The notes under the pieces were generated by a model. It was not told where the DNA came from. It saw nothing but the letters and a program-made list of their open reading frames with translations, and ran no database searches. The translations under genes and the position numbers were made by a program. From Agarivorans sp050870875 (lineage in GTDB: Bacteria; Pseudomonadota; Gammaproteobacteria; Enterobacterales; Celerinatantimonadaceae), in NCBI RefSeq assembly GCF_050870875.2, contig NZ_CP194041.2:744001-808000 (forward strand): a DNA stretch of 64,000 bases, read 5' to 3'. Shown in pieces: positions 37,397 through 45,961 of this stretch (position 1 is its first letter; the number at the start of each line of letters is the position of its first letter).

Positions 37397-37636
37397 TTAC
37401 TCGGGGCAGGCGCCTTGTTGATAGGAATTAACTTCGACATCGCCACAAGCAGAGCAGGCATTTCCATACTCTTTTAGCTTCCCTGCCACTTCTGCACATA
37501 CCGGATCATATTGCATACTACAGAGTTCAGGTCGGGGGCTTTGGCAGATGTTATCAGCGTTTAATAACGGCGCTGATGTTTGACTACAAGCCATTAAAAG
37601 TAGAGCAAAAGATAAGATAGTTGAGTGCTTAATCAT
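37397..37636 (-). CDS. Small Kazal-like lipoprotein
   Basis: This 79-residue protein has a lipoprotein signal with the lipobox LLMAC (cysteine about residue 17). The mature part carries six cysteines in the Kazal protease-inhibitor pattern: CSMQYDPVC (C-x7-C), then EYGNACSAC, then a last cysteine near the C-terminus. Kazal domains bind serine proteases; bacterial versions are known but most are uncharacterised. It probably sits in the outer or inner membrane facing the periplasm or outside. It is divergent from the next gene. Confidence 0.75.
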   Translation of the reverse strand: MIKHSTILSFALLLMACSQTSAPLLNADNICQSPRPELCSMQYDPVCAEVAGKLKEYGNACSACGDVEVNSYQQGACPE

Positions 37637-37685
37637 GGGCTATCGCCTAAACTTTCAAAAGATAATTATTGTAGATGAAATACTG

Positions 37686-38018
37686 ATGATACGTCGATCT
37701 ATTTACTTTTTTTGGGCTCTGTTCTTCAGCTTAAGCGCAGCGCAGGCGGGGCAGATTATTGTACAAAAAAGCTCAGACCCAAATAAAATTGATGTTTTCG
37801 AATTAAAAAAGGAATTGCTCGAGCAGCAACGCTGGCAAGAACAGCTTCGCGCAGAGGCTCATTTACAGTGGCTCCGAGAGTTACCTATTGGTTGTGTGGT
37901 TGGCGAGAATGGTGATTATCAATGTGGTTTAGTTTGGTATCGGCCCTACCGATATCGGCAACAGCAGTTGTTCATTGAAGTACCTAGGCCTCATTCGAGA
38001 GAGGAAAAACAACAATAG
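37686..38018 (+). CDS. Hypothetical small exported protein
   Basis: This protein of about 110 residues has a signal peptide (MIRRSIYFFWALFFSLSAAQA). The mature part is a basic, glutamine-rich helix (KKELLEQQRWQEQLRAEAH) followed by a segment with two cysteines (GCVVGENGDYQCGLVWYRP) and a charged tail. No family is recognised. The frame is open from 37635, but the ATG at 37686 starts the signal peptide. It precedes mpl by 67 bases and may share its transcript. Confidence 0.6.
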   Translation: MIRRSIYFFWALFFSLSAAQAGQIIVQKSSDPNKIDVFELKKELLEQQRWQEQLRAEAHLQWLRELPIGCVVGENGDYQCGLVWYRPYRYRQQQLFIEVPRPHSREEKQQ

Positions 38019-38085
38019 CGTAAAGTTGTGGGCATTTCGATGTTATTCTAAGGCTTAGATTTTTGCTTTAGAACAACGAACATTT

Positions 38086-39435
38086 ATGCACATTCATATT
38101 CTAGGTATTTGTGGAACTTTTATGGGCGGCTTAGCCATGTTAGCCCGAGAGTCTGGCATGCGAGTCACTGGTAGTGATTTGAACGTTTATCCACCGATGA
38201 GCACTCAATTGGAGTCTTTAGGGATTGAGCTGATTCAAGGTTATGATCCTTCGCAGCTTGAACCCGCACCCGATCTGGTGGTGATTGGTAATGCGATGAG
38301 TCGCGGTAATCCTTGTGTCGAGTATGTGCTGGACAAAGGCTTAAAGTATTGCTCTGGCCCAGAGTGGTTAAACAATCACATCCTGCCTAATCGATGGGTA
38401 TTGGCGGTGGCTGGGACTCATGGTAAAACAACGACTGCCAGTATGCTTGCTTGGATCCTCGAGGATAATGGTCTGGCGCCTGGTTATTTAATTGGAGGGG
38501 TGCCTCGCAACTTTTCCGGTTCAGCTCGTTTGGGAAATACTCCTTTTTTTGTGGTTGAAGCGGATGAATATGATAGCGCCTTTTTTGATAAGCGTTCTAA
38601 GTTTGTTCATTACCAACCTCGAACATTGTTACTCAATAACCTTGAATTTGATCATGCAGATATTTTTGAAGATTTAGCCGCAATACAAAAACAGTTTCAT
38701 CATTTGTTGAGAATTGTCCCATGCTCAGGCCGGATCATTGCGCCAAAGATGAATCAAGCGATACAAGACGTGATTGCCATGGGATGTTGGTCGGAACTGG
38801 AGCTCACTGGTGAGGGCCAAAATTGGCAGTGGCAGGCGCTTAAAGATGATTGTAGTGAGTTAACCATTAGTCTTGATGGACAACAACAAGGATGCCTAAG
38901 TTGGTCGCTGATTGGGCAGCACAATGCCGAAAATGCCTTAATGGCGATAGCCGCAGCAAGGCATGTCGGGGTATTGCCAGCGCTTGCGATTGAAAGCTTG
39001 CAGCGTTTTCTGCCTCCGAAACGTCGATTAGAGTTACTTGCTAAGTTGGATGATATTCGCCTATTCGACGATTTTGCCCATCACCCCAGTGCGATTCAGA
39101 GCACCCTTGCAGGATTAAGAGCGCAAGTGGGCAAGGCAAGGATTATTGCAATCCTAGAAGCGCGCTCTAATACCATGAAGATGGGGATCCATCAGCAAAA
39201 GTTAGCCGAGAGTTTACAGCTGGCTGACTTGGTCTACCTCTATCAACCGAACGAGGATAATCAATATATATGTGATACGGCAGCACAGTTAGCACAAGCA
39301 AAAGTGTTTCAAACTGTTGAGCAGATAGTCGAACAAGTGAAGTCGGTGATGTGTGGTGGCGATCAAATACTAGTCATGAGTAATGGTGGTTTCGAAGGGA
39401 TCCATGGCAAATTAAAAGCGCTATTAAGCCAATAA
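38086..39435 (+). CDS. mpl: UDP-N-acetylmuramate:L-Ala-gamma-D-Glu-meso-DAP ligase
   Basis: This Mur-ligase-type enzyme recycles murein tripeptide by joining it to UDP-MurNAc. The N-terminal Rossmann domain starts MHIHILGICGTFMGGLAMLA. The ATP site is AVAGTHGKTTTASML (about 106-120), and VVEADEYDSAFFDKRSKF and the DHADIFEDLAAIQ region are typical of Mpl. The C-domain has LFDDFAHHPSAI and EARSNTMKMG. At 449 residues it is full length. A strong terminator follows. Confidence 0.95.
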   Translation: MHIHILGICGTFMGGLAMLARESGMRVTGSDLNVYPPMSTQLESLGIELIQGYDPSQLEPAPDLVVIGNAMSRGNPCVEYVLDKGLKYCSGPEWLNNHILPNRWVLAVAGTHGKTTTASMLAWILEDNGLAPGYLIGGVPRNFSGSARLGNTPFFVVEADEYDSAFFDKRSKFVHYQPRTLLLNNLEFDHADIFEDLAAIQKQFHHLLRIVPCSGRIIAPKMNQAIQDVIAMGCWSELELTGEGQNWQWQALKDDCSELTISLDGQQQGCLSWSLIGQHNAENALMAIAAARHVGVLPALAIESLQRFLPPKRRLELLAKLDDIRLFDDFAHHPSAIQSTLAGLRAQVGKARIIAILEARSNTMKMGIHQQKLAESLQLADLVYLYQPNEDNQYICDTAAQLAQAKVFQTVEQIVEQVKSVMCGGDQILVMSNGGFEGIHGKLKALLSQ

Positions 39436-39438
39436 AAA

Positions 39439-39467
39439 AGGGCCTGATGAGGCCCTTGATCGTTTTT
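39439..39467. terminator. Hairpin terminator of mpl
   Basis: AAGGGCC (39439-39445) and GGCCCTT (39451-39457) form a stem with loop TGATGA; a T-run follows at 39463-39467. It also lies just past the stop of the convergent HapR-like gene. Confidence 0.85.
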
Positions 39468-39469
39468 AG

Positions 39470-40087
39470 TTACTGACCCGGTGGGCGTAATAACGACAAT
39501 ACAAAGTCGTTAAGAAAGTCGACCACTTCTTGGCGCTCTGGGCTGTCTGGACGATTAATCATTTGTACCGCTAGGTACAAACCTGCATTAATCGTTTGAG
39601 CCGCTTGTAAGGCATTCAAGGCACTGCTAATTTCATTGTTGTCGAAACCAGCTTGAATACTTTCACCAATTTGTTGATTGATTTTAGCCATTACATTACT
39701 GAAGCGTGGCCAAACATCTTCGCGTACCGAAGAACTCCACTCTAACCAAATGTGAATGACATCCGAGTTGGTGTAAACCAATTCAACAAGTGCTGATAGA
39801 TGGTGCTGAACGGCAGTAATGGCATTTTCATCGCTAGGATAAGTTTGTTCAACTACGCCTAACATGGTTTGCTCTACTTCCGATAAAACGGCATCAACTA
39901 AGTCTTCGCGGGTATTAAAGTAATTAAAAACCGTTGCGACCGATACATTTGCAAGTTCTGCGATTTCCGCATGACCTGCACGACCGATACCACGGCGGGC
40001 GAAAATTTCAACAGCGCATTGCATGAGCTGTTTACGACGTACTTCAGGCGACAGCCGAGTACGGCGTCTTAAGGTGCTAGTTTGCAT
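39470..40087 (-). CDS. LuxR/HapR/LitR-type TetR-family quorum-sensing regulator
   Basis: This 205-residue regulator has the N-terminal DNA-binding domain RTRLSPEVRRKQLMQCAVEIFARRGIGRAGHAEIAELANVSVATVFNYFNTREDLVDAVL. It is almost residue for residue the HapR/SmcR/OpaR signature, including RRGIGR and VSVATVFNYF. The C-domain shows IHIWLEWSSSVREDVWPRF, as in HapR. These proteins are the master regulators of quorum sensing in vibrios. Its divergent neighbour is hpt, as for hapR in Vibrio cholerae, which supports orthology. A 22-base dyad in the shared promoter region may be its own operator. Whether quorum signalling feeds it here is not shown. Confidence 0.9.
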   Translation of the reverse strand: MQTSTLRRRTRLSPEVRRKQLMQCAVEIFARRGIGRAGHAEIAELANVSVATVFNYFNTREDLVDAVLSEVEQTMLGVVEQTYPSDENAITAVQHHLSALVELVYTNSDVIHIWLEWSSSVREDVWPRFSNVMAKINQQIGESIQAGFDNNEISSALNALQAAQTINAGLYLAVQMINRPDSPERQEVVDFLNDFVLSLLRPPGQ

Positions 40088-40250
40088 ATTTTAGTTCTCG
40101 CGTTTGTTGTTTCAATTATTATTTTTTATGAGGCATTTGTTGCTTACCATTTCAGACAAAAATCATCTAAAATATGGCGTTCAGTGCTGAAACATACACG
40201 AACATGCGAATACCTTCAGCTAAATCATAGTGTATTTACAAGCTAATTAA

Positions 40251-40272
40251 TAGTTACTGACATAAGTAACTA
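40251..40272. promoter_or_regulatory. 22-base dyad, candidate HapR/LuxR-type operator
   Basis: TAGTTACT-N6-AGTAACTA is a perfect dyad of 22 bases in total, the same length as known LuxR/HapR sites. It lies between the divergent HapR-like gene and hpt, where autorepression would act. Confidence 0.5.
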
Positions 40273-40379
40273 ATGATTTTTTTGTTAATTCATTGAAATA
40301 TCGTGTGTTTATGTATTTTTTAGGTCCGGTTTATCCAAGTTTTTACTGATGGAAATCAGTTTATTAATAGGTCAGAGTT

Positions 40380-40910
40380 ATGAAACATCGCGTAGAAGAA
40401 ATGATCAGTGAGCAAGATATTGCACAACGAGTAACGGCTATTGGAGAGCAGATAAATGCCGCTTACCCCACTGACCGAAAATTAGTACTTATTGGGTTGT
40501 TACGCGGCTCATGTATTTTTCTTTCTGATCTGGCTCGTAAGATTGATCGCAAGCTAACCTTCGATTTTATGACTGTATCGAGTTACGGTAGTAGCATGGT
40601 CAGTACTCGTGATGTTCGAGTATTGAAAGATTTAGATGATGACATTAAAGGCTGTGATGTGATCATTGTCGAAGACATTATTGATACGGGCAACACTCTG
40701 AACAAGGTTAAAGAGATGCTGTCCTTGCGTGAACCAAACAGTGTGGCTATTTGTACATTATTGGATAAGCCTTCACGTCGAGAAGTTGAAGTGCCTGTTG
40801 ATTGGATTGGTTTTTCTATTCCCGATGAATTTGTTATTGGTTATGGACTTGATTTTGACCAGTACTATCGCAATTTACCTTATGTAGGCAAAGTTATTCC
40901 GCTAGATTAA
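40380..40910 (+). CDS. hpt: Hypoxanthine phosphoribosyltransferase
   Basis: This purine-salvage enzyme makes IMP or GMP from hypoxanthine or guanine and PRPP. The PRPP-binding motif VIIVEDIIDTGNTLNKV (about residues 96-112) is canonical. LIGLLRGSCIFLSDLAR, the SYGSS loop and FVIGYGLDFDQYYRNLPYVG are also present. At 176 residues it matches E. coli Hpt. It is divergent from the HapR-like regulator and followed by a terminator. Confidence 0.95.
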   Translation: MKHRVEEMISEQDIAQRVTAIGEQINAAYPTDRKLVLIGLLRGSCIFLSDLARKIDRKLTFDFMTVSSYGSSMVSTRDVRVLKDLDDDIKGCDVIIVEDIIDTGNTLNKVKEMLSLREPNSVAICTLLDKPSRREVEVPVDWIGFSIPDEFVIGYGLDFDQYYRNLPYVGKVIPLD

Positions 40911-40923
40911 GCCAACTATCTTC

Positions 40924-40944
40924 GGGCCTAGGGGCCCATCTTTT
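40924..40944 (+). terminator. Terminator after hpt
   Basis: GGGCC (40924-40928) and GGCCC (40933-40937) form a stem, followed by ATCTTTT. Confidence 0.65.
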
Positions 40945-40965
40945 ATCTTCATTTAAGTAGTGATT

Positions 40966-41883
40966 ATGCAGGCATTAGCAATTCAAGGTTTACAAAAAAC
41001 GTACCCCGGTGGTGTTCAGGCGGTAAAAGGGTTTGATTTATCGGTAGAGCAGGGAGATTTTTTTGCACTTTTGGGACCTAACGGAGCGGGGAAGTCGACC
41101 ACGATTGGCATCATTACTTCATTGGTGAATAAATCAGCCGGTAGCGTGAAAATTTTTGGTCACGATATCGATCACGACTTAGAAGCGGCTAAATCTTTTG
41201 TTGGACTAGTACCACAAGAATTTAATTTCAATCAGTTTGAAACAGTACTACAGATTGTGGTCAATCAAGCTGGTTATTATGGGGTTCCCCGAGCACTGGC
41301 GATGAAGCGTGCGCAAACTTATCTTTCTCAACTGGATTTGTGGGAAAAACGCGATGCACGTGCTCGCGAACTCTCTGGCGGGATGAAGCGACGCTTGATG
41401 ATCGCACGGGCATTGATGCATGAGCCTAAACTTCTTATTTTAGATGAGCCGACCGCTGGGGTTGATATTGAGTTAAGACGTTCGATGTGGGCTTTTCTTC
41501 AGCGACTCAATGCTCAAGGCATTACGATCATTCTTACGACTCACTATTTGGAAGAGGCGGAAATGCTCTGCCGTAACATTGGTATCATCGATAAGGGGCA
41601 GTTGGTTGAAAACACTTCGATGAAGCAATTGTTGTCTAATTTAAACATCGAAACTTTTATTTTTGATATTGAAGATGGGATCGAAACGGTGGCATTAAAT
41701 GGTTTCGCCACTCGAGTAACCGATGCTCATACGTTAGAAGTGGATGTTGAAAAACAACAGGGCCTGAATGCAGTGTTCCGTTTGCTTGATGAAGCAGGCA
41801 TTGTGGTGAAAAGTATGCGCAATAAGGCGAACCGTTTGGAAGAATTGTTTGTCAACTTAGTCGCTGATGGGAGACAAGCATGA
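40966..41883 (+). CDS. yadG: ABC transporter ATP-binding protein YadG
   Basis: This is the ATPase of a two-gene ABC-2 exporter. It has the Y-loop/A-loop opening GLQKTYPGGVQAVKGFDL, Walker A GPNGAGKSTT, Q-loop LVPQEFNFN, signature LSGGMKRR and Walker B LLILDEPTAGVD. The C-terminal NKANRLEELFVNLV is the YadG tail. At about 306 residues it is full length. The ATG at 40966 is preferred over the GTG at 40960. The substrate is unknown. It overlaps yadH by four bases (ATGA). Confidence 0.93.
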   Translation: MQALAIQGLQKTYPGGVQAVKGFDLSVEQGDFFALLGPNGAGKSTTIGIITSLVNKSAGSVKIFGHDIDHDLEAAKSFVGLVPQEFNFNQFETVLQIVVNQAGYYGVPRALAMKRAQTYLSQLDLWEKRDARARELSGGMKRRLMIARALMHEPKLLILDEPTAGVDIELRRSMWAFLQRLNAQGITIILTTHYLEEAEMLCRNIGIIDKGQLVENTSMKQLLSNLNIETFIFDIEDGIETVALNGFATRVTDAHTLEVDVEKQQGLNAVFRLLDEAGIVVKSMRNKANRLEELFVNLVADGRQA

Positions 41884-42653
41884 ATTTAAGCTTATATTGG
41901 ACTGCGCTGAGTAGTATTTTAACCAAAGAGGTCATTCGTTTTGGTCGAATTTGGGTGCAAACTCTAGTACCTCCAGCGATCACCATGAGTTTATATTTTG
42001 TTATTTTTGGTAACTTGATTGGTTCGAGAATCGGTGAAATGGGCGGCTATAGTTATATGCAGTTCATCGTGCCAGGTTTGATCATGATGTCGGTGATTAC
42101 CAATTCCTATTCCAATGTGGCGTCGTCATTTTTTAGCTGTAAGTTTCAACGTAATATTGAGGAGTTATTGGTCGCGCCAGTACCAAATTATATTATTATT
42201 TTAGGTTTTGTGGGCGGTGGCGTGGTGCGAGGTTTATGTGTCGGCTTCCTTGTGACCATGGTCTCGCTGTTTTTTGTACCTTTGCACCTGCATAGTGTAG
42301 CGGCCATTATTTTCACAGTACTACTCACTTCCATTTTGTTTTCTTTAGGGGGGTTGATTAATGCCATCTATGCCAATAGCTTCGATGATATCAGTATTAT
42401 TCCTACCTTTATTTTGACGCCACTGACTTACTTAGGTGGCGTCTTTTATTCAATTAGTTTGTTGCCAAGCTTTTGGCAGGGCTTATCACAAGTGAACCCT
42501 ATTGTTTATATGGTGAATGCTTTCCGTTTCGGTTTTCTGGGTATTAGTGATGTTTCGCTAGTGCTATCGTATACGATGATATTAGCGTCGATTGCTATCT
42601 TGTATACATGGGCATTTATTTTAATTAAACGTGGTTATGGTTTGAGGTCATAA
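41880..42653 (+). CDS. yadH: ABC-2 type permease YadH
   Basis: This is a six-helix membrane subunit of 257 residues. It has RFGRIWVQTLVPPAITMSLYFVIFG near the start, IGEMGGYSYMQFIVPGLIMMSVITNSYSNV, and the YadH-type FDDISIIPTFILTPLTYLGGVFYSI. It forms the exporter channel with YadG. Its stop overlaps the next ATG by one base (TAATG), so all three genes are one operon. Confidence 0.93.
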   Translation: MNLSLYWTALSSILTKEVIRFGRIWVQTLVPPAITMSLYFVIFGNLIGSRIGEMGGYSYMQFIVPGLIMMSVITNSYSNVASSFFSCKFQRNIEELLVAPVPNYIIILGFVGGGVVRGLCVGFLVTMVSLFFVPLHLHSVAAIIFTVLLTSILFSLGGLINAIYANSFDDISIIPTFILTPLTYLGGVFYSISLLPSFWQGLSQVNPIVYMVNAFRFGFLGISDVSLVLSYTMILASIAILYTWAFILIKRGYGLRS

Positions 42654-43318
42654 TGGAGGGGAATTCTCGCAGTGTTAGCTCTAATCAACAAGGTATTCAC
42701 GAGAATTTGCAAAAAGTGGTGCGACGCCACTTACAGCAGCCCTTCCAAAAGCCTTATCAACAGCACACCTTAGAAGCGTTCTTGAATTTAGAAAAGCAGC
42801 TTGCTGCTGCAGACCGCCCACTGATATTGGATTCTTGTTGCGGTACCGGACTGAGTACGGCTGCGCTTGCTCAACTTCATCCAGAGGCCTTGGTTGTTGG
42901 CTTAGATAAGTCGGCTCACCGCTTAACCAAGCACCAAGCGCATTTTGACCAAGCCGGGCAAAATTATATTTTGCTACAAGTCGATTTAAACGATTTTTGG
43001 CGTTTGGCTTGTGAAGCTGGCTGGCAGCCAAGCCATCACTATTTGTTATATCCCAATCCTTGGCCAAAGTCGCGGCATCTGCAGCGGCGCTGGCATGGGA
43101 GCGCGGTGTTCCCCTACCTCCTAAAACTTGGCGGGCAGTTAGAGCTGCGTAGTAATTGGCAGACCTATTTAGATGAATTTCAAATGGCCTTACAATTAGC
43201 GGGTTACAGTAGTCAAATTCTCCCTTATCAAACCGAAACACCGATGACCGCTTTCGAGCGCAAATATCAAAATAGTGGGCAAGGCTTATGGCAGTTACGC
43301 AGCCAGTTATCGGCTTAA
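42653..43318 (+). CDS. TrmB-family SAM-dependent methyltransferase
   Basis: This is a 221-residue methyltransferase. The SAM-binding loop is ILDSCCGTGLSTAALAQLHP (about 59-78), and VVGLDKSAHRL follows. YPNPWPKSRHLQRRWHGSAVFP closely resembles the PDPWPKKRH motif of tRNA guanine-N7 methyltransferases. The C-terminal TAFERKYQNSGQGLW is also TrmB-like. It lacks the N-terminal basic extension of true TrmB, so it may be a paralogue with another RNA target. It is translationally coupled to yadH and meets the NIT-like gene tail to tail with a four-base overlap. Confidence 0.82.
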   Translation: MEGNSRSVSSNQQGIHENLQKVVRRHLQQPFQKPYQQHTLEAFLNLEKQLAAADRPLILDSCCGTGLSTAALAQLHPEALVVGLDKSAHRLTKHQAHFDQAGQNYILLQVDLNDFWRLACEAGWQPSHHYLLYPNPWPKSRHLQRRWHGSAVFPYLLKLGGQLELRSNWQTYLDEFQMALQLAGYSSQILPYQTETPMTAFERKYQNSGQGLWQLRSQLSA

Positions 43319-44151
43319 TGTTTCGTCGTCTGGTTTGCTTCCAAATGGGCTATTCCTGCATCAAATAGCTGGTATAGCCCATCTAATACGGCGCTAGCCT
43401 GCTGAAAATAATCGGCAACATTGATGGTTGGTCGAGGTTTGTTAATGAGTTCTAGCTGAATGGTCTGAAGCAGTTTTTCTAGTAAAGGTTGATAACTGGG
43501 ATCCTGTGGAATGAAACTATCGGCAAAGTGATTGAGAGAATGTGCATCTATTTGGGCAATCTTGTTGTGTAAAAATGCTAAGCGGATCCGCTCGACGCTG
43601 CTGCTTTGATTGGCAGCGGCCAAGCCTGAGCCAAGCGCTCTTGCTTGGCCGATAGATTCAGCGGTTTCCAATAGTTCAAACCAGAGAAAATCGATATTTT
43701 TATGCTGCTTACTGAGGTTGGCCAAGCTGTAAAAACCAGCTAAATCTTGGGCTAAAAACAGTAGGTTTTTAATCATTAGGCTATGTTGAGCGATATTATT
43801 TTCTAAATTGTTATTCTGCCAACTGTGTTGCAGGCTTTGCCAGTGTTGACTAAAGCTGTCCCAACGAGCTTGCTCGGCGATGAACTGATCTTCGCAGAGG
43901 GTGCTTTGATAGCGGCGAATTTGCTGTTGTTGTGTGGCAAGCTCAGCTTCTGCTTGAGTATTCCCTTTTAAGATCGCAGAGCTCAATCCACGGTGCTTTT
44001 GTAAAGCAACGAGCAGATTTTTGAGTTGTTTTAAAGTATTTAGCCCAGCATATTGCTGTTGGCTGTGTTGTTTGCCTAGCAGCCAGGAGAGGCTGAGCCC
44101 CAGAGCAATGATGCTTAAGACACTGATGGCGATAATCGCGCTGGTATTCAT
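43315..44151 (-). CDS. Membrane protein with NIT-like sensor domain
   Basis: This 278-residue protein has one N-terminal membrane helix (IIAISVLSIIALGLSLSWLLG). The rest is all-helical, with LQKHRGLSSAILKGN (about 50-64) and GQARALGSGLAAA (about 165-177), the features of nitrate/nitrite-sensing NIT domains. There is no HAMP, kinase or chemotaxis domain attached. It follows the chemoreceptor gene by one base, so it may supply the ligand-sensing part of that receptor. This pairing is inference. Confidence 0.65.
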   Translation of the reverse strand: MNTSAIIAISVLSIIALGLSLSWLLGKQHSQQQYAGLNTLKQLKNLLVALQKHRGLSSAILKGNTQAEAELATQQQQIRRYQSTLCEDQFIAEQARWDSFSQHWQSLQHSWQNNNLENNIAQHSLMIKNLLFLAQDLAGFYSLANLSKQHKNIDFLWFELLETAESIGQARALGSGLAAANQSSSVERIRLAFLHNKIAQIDAHSLNHFADSFIPQDPSYQPLLEKLLQTIQLELINKPRPTINVADYFQQASAVLDGLYQLFDAGIAHLEANQTTKH

Positions 44152-44152
44152 G

Positions 44153-45244
44153 TTACGCTCCTTGCTGACTTAACACGCTAAGGTGTTGTGCAATATCGGC
44201 GCTTTGTTCTGCGCTAGAGGTATTTTGCCGCGCGGAATCAGCCACTTGATTAATGTTTTTGGACAGTTCTATAGTGGCTGTATATTGTTGCTCACTATTG
44301 CTGGCGATGATGGCTATTTGTGTTTGTAATTGTTGATTCTTATCGAAAATGGCAAGTAACTGCTGGCGTGAATCATCAACGGTGTGCTGGATCTGCTGCG
44401 CCTGTTCGGCCAGTTCAGTGATAGATTCTAGTAATTCATCGATATTGGTTTTCACATCTTTCATACTACTGCTAATTTCATTCGCCGATTGGTAACTGCG
44501 CTTCGCTAATTTTCGAACCTCATCGGCGACAATGGTAAATCCTCGCCCATGTTCGCCAGCCCGCGCAGCTTCAATCGATGCATTTAAGGCAAGTAAATTA
44601 GTTTGCTCGGCTATCTCTTCGATGGTTTTAGAAATATGACTGACAGTATGTGATTGTTGATGAAGTTGAGTGACCTTATTGAGGCTAGTGGTGCCCTTGT
44701 GGACCATTTTTTCAGTGACTTTTTGAGCGCTTAGAGCCGCCTTTTGGCCGAGCTCTGAGTAGTGTTTTGCTTCAGTACTCGCGCTTGCCACGTTTTTTAC
44801 CTGTTCAGCGACATCTTTGATACTTTGACTCATTTCAATCACTGCGCTTGCCGAGGCCTCACTCGCGGCGGCCTGTTGTAGTGCCCCGCGAGCGACCGAC
44901 TGCGCTTGTTGAGAGAGCTCTTTGGAGCAGTGGCTAATTTCCGCAAGGGCGTCTTGGTGTTGGGCAACTTGGCGTTGCTGTTGTCTCATCAGATCTAATT
45001 GTTGATAACGGGTATTGTGAAAGAAGTATGCCGCAAAACCTTTACTGTGTTCCTCTACGGGGTGTTGTACATGGGCGGTCAGCAGTTTAAGTAAGTACAG
45101 GTTGGCGATGGCGAATACGATGTTAACGGATACCATACTAAGGCTGAGTTGCGAATGATATTGCAGTAATATCAGTAGACTCAAACTGATGACTAGTAGA
45201 TGACTAAATAAAAATAAGTAGAAAATAGCCCTTGCTCTACGCAT
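44153..45244 (-). CDS. Methyl-accepting chemotaxis protein with minimal sensor
   Basis: This chemoreceptor of about 363 residues has two closely spaced N-terminal membrane helices and almost no periplasmic domain. The cytoplasmic coiled coil follows, with the signalling hairpin IEEIAEQTNLLALNASIEAARAGEHGRGFTIVADEVRKLA. It would control CheA kinase. The frame reaches 45304, but the ATG at 45244 has AAGGA six bases upstream and removes an odd polar tail. Lack of a sensor domain and the adjacent NIT-like gene suggest a two-part receptor. Confidence 0.87.
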   Translation of the reverse strand: MRRARAIFYLFLFSHLLVISLSLLILLQYHSQLSLSMVSVNIVFAIANLYLLKLLTAHVQHPVEEHSKGFAAYFFHNTRYQQLDLMRQQQRQVAQHQDALAEISHCSKELSQQAQSVARGALQQAAASEASASAVIEMSQSIKDVAEQVKNVASASTEAKHYSELGQKAALSAQKVTEKMVHKGTTSLNKVTQLHQQSHTVSHISKTIEEIAEQTNLLALNASIEAARAGEHGRGFTIVADEVRKLAKRSYQSANEISSSMKDVKTNIDELLESITELAEQAQQIQHTVDDSRQQLLAIFDKNQQLQTQIAIIASNSEQQYTATIELSKNINQVADSARQNTSSAEQSADIAQHLSVLSQQGA

Positions 45245-45319
45245 GTATAGTCCTTGCTGGGATGAACACTGATGCTGTTGTTTATCGGATAAAGCAAAGA
45301 CCATTCCTTTTTGATGATT

Positions 45320-45724
45320 TTATTTTAAAGCGTGATTGAGAGAGTCTTGGCAAAGTCGTAGCATTTGCTGGTGGTGATAGCGTAGTTGCGGTAATTGCTG
45401 GCGCCGATTAAGTTTGTGCCAATGCAGCATAAGATCATTAAATTCTTCATAATACTGGTTATTTATCTTGGTATTTAATAACACCAAGGTTTCGTCTATT
45501 TGTTGTTTGGTGCTTGCGAGTGCCACACTGGGAAGTCGTGATTGAGCCAGTTGTTGTGCTTGCAGGCGCCAATGGCGTCGTAGATTCCGATCTAGCGACA
45601 GGATCAGCCGTTGGTATTTGGCCCGTTGTTGCTGTGCTACACCGCGACGAGCACGGATAATTGCAGGAATAGGAATGACTGCTACGACGAATAAACTCAA
45701 TATCACAAACCATACACTCAGCAC
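45320..45724 (-). CDS. Small single-pass membrane protein, unknown
   Basis: This 134-residue protein has one N-terminal membrane helix (VWFVILSLFVVAVIPIPAII) and a basic helical cytoplasmic part (RRGVAQQQRAKYQRLILSLDRNLRRHW). No family is recognised. The GTG start at 45724 has AGGAG seven bases upstream. It is the first gene of the group with the chemoreceptor and NIT-like genes, which suggests a linked role. Confidence 0.6.
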   Translation of the reverse strand: MLSVWFVILSLFVVAVIPIPAIIRARRGVAQQQRAKYQRLILSLDRNLRRHWRLQAQQLAQSRLPSVALASTKQQIDETLVLLNTKINNQYYEEFNDLMLHWHKLNRRQQLPQLRYHHQQMLRLCQDSLNHALK

Positions 45725-45910
45725 CGCTGCGCTCCTGTGCCAGAAACCGAACTAGAAGGATCTTAGCAAAAAGCAAACCATAATCTAGAATGAAGGCTTT
45801 CTCACCATATATATCGCTAGTTTTTTGCAAAATGTTAGTGAACTGTGTGGTTGTTGTGTCTTGGGTGTTAATTTGCTTGTTGAGCGCGGTGTTGCGGAGA
45901 GGCCACTCAT

Positions 45911-45940
45911 AAAAAACGCACTAATTTAGTGCGTTTTTTT
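45911..45940. terminator. Strong bidirectional terminator
   Basis: AACGCACTAA pairs with TTAGTGCGTT, flanked by A-run and T-run. It ends the pcnB-folK-panBCD operon on the minus strand. Confidence 0.9.
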
Positions 45941-45961
45941 AAGGAATGCACAATCCTGAGC

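Noticed and set aside
45459..45830. Minus-strand frame overlapping the small membrane protein gene
   Set aside because: Lies in another frame of a better-supported gene with a good ribosome site and a membrane helix.
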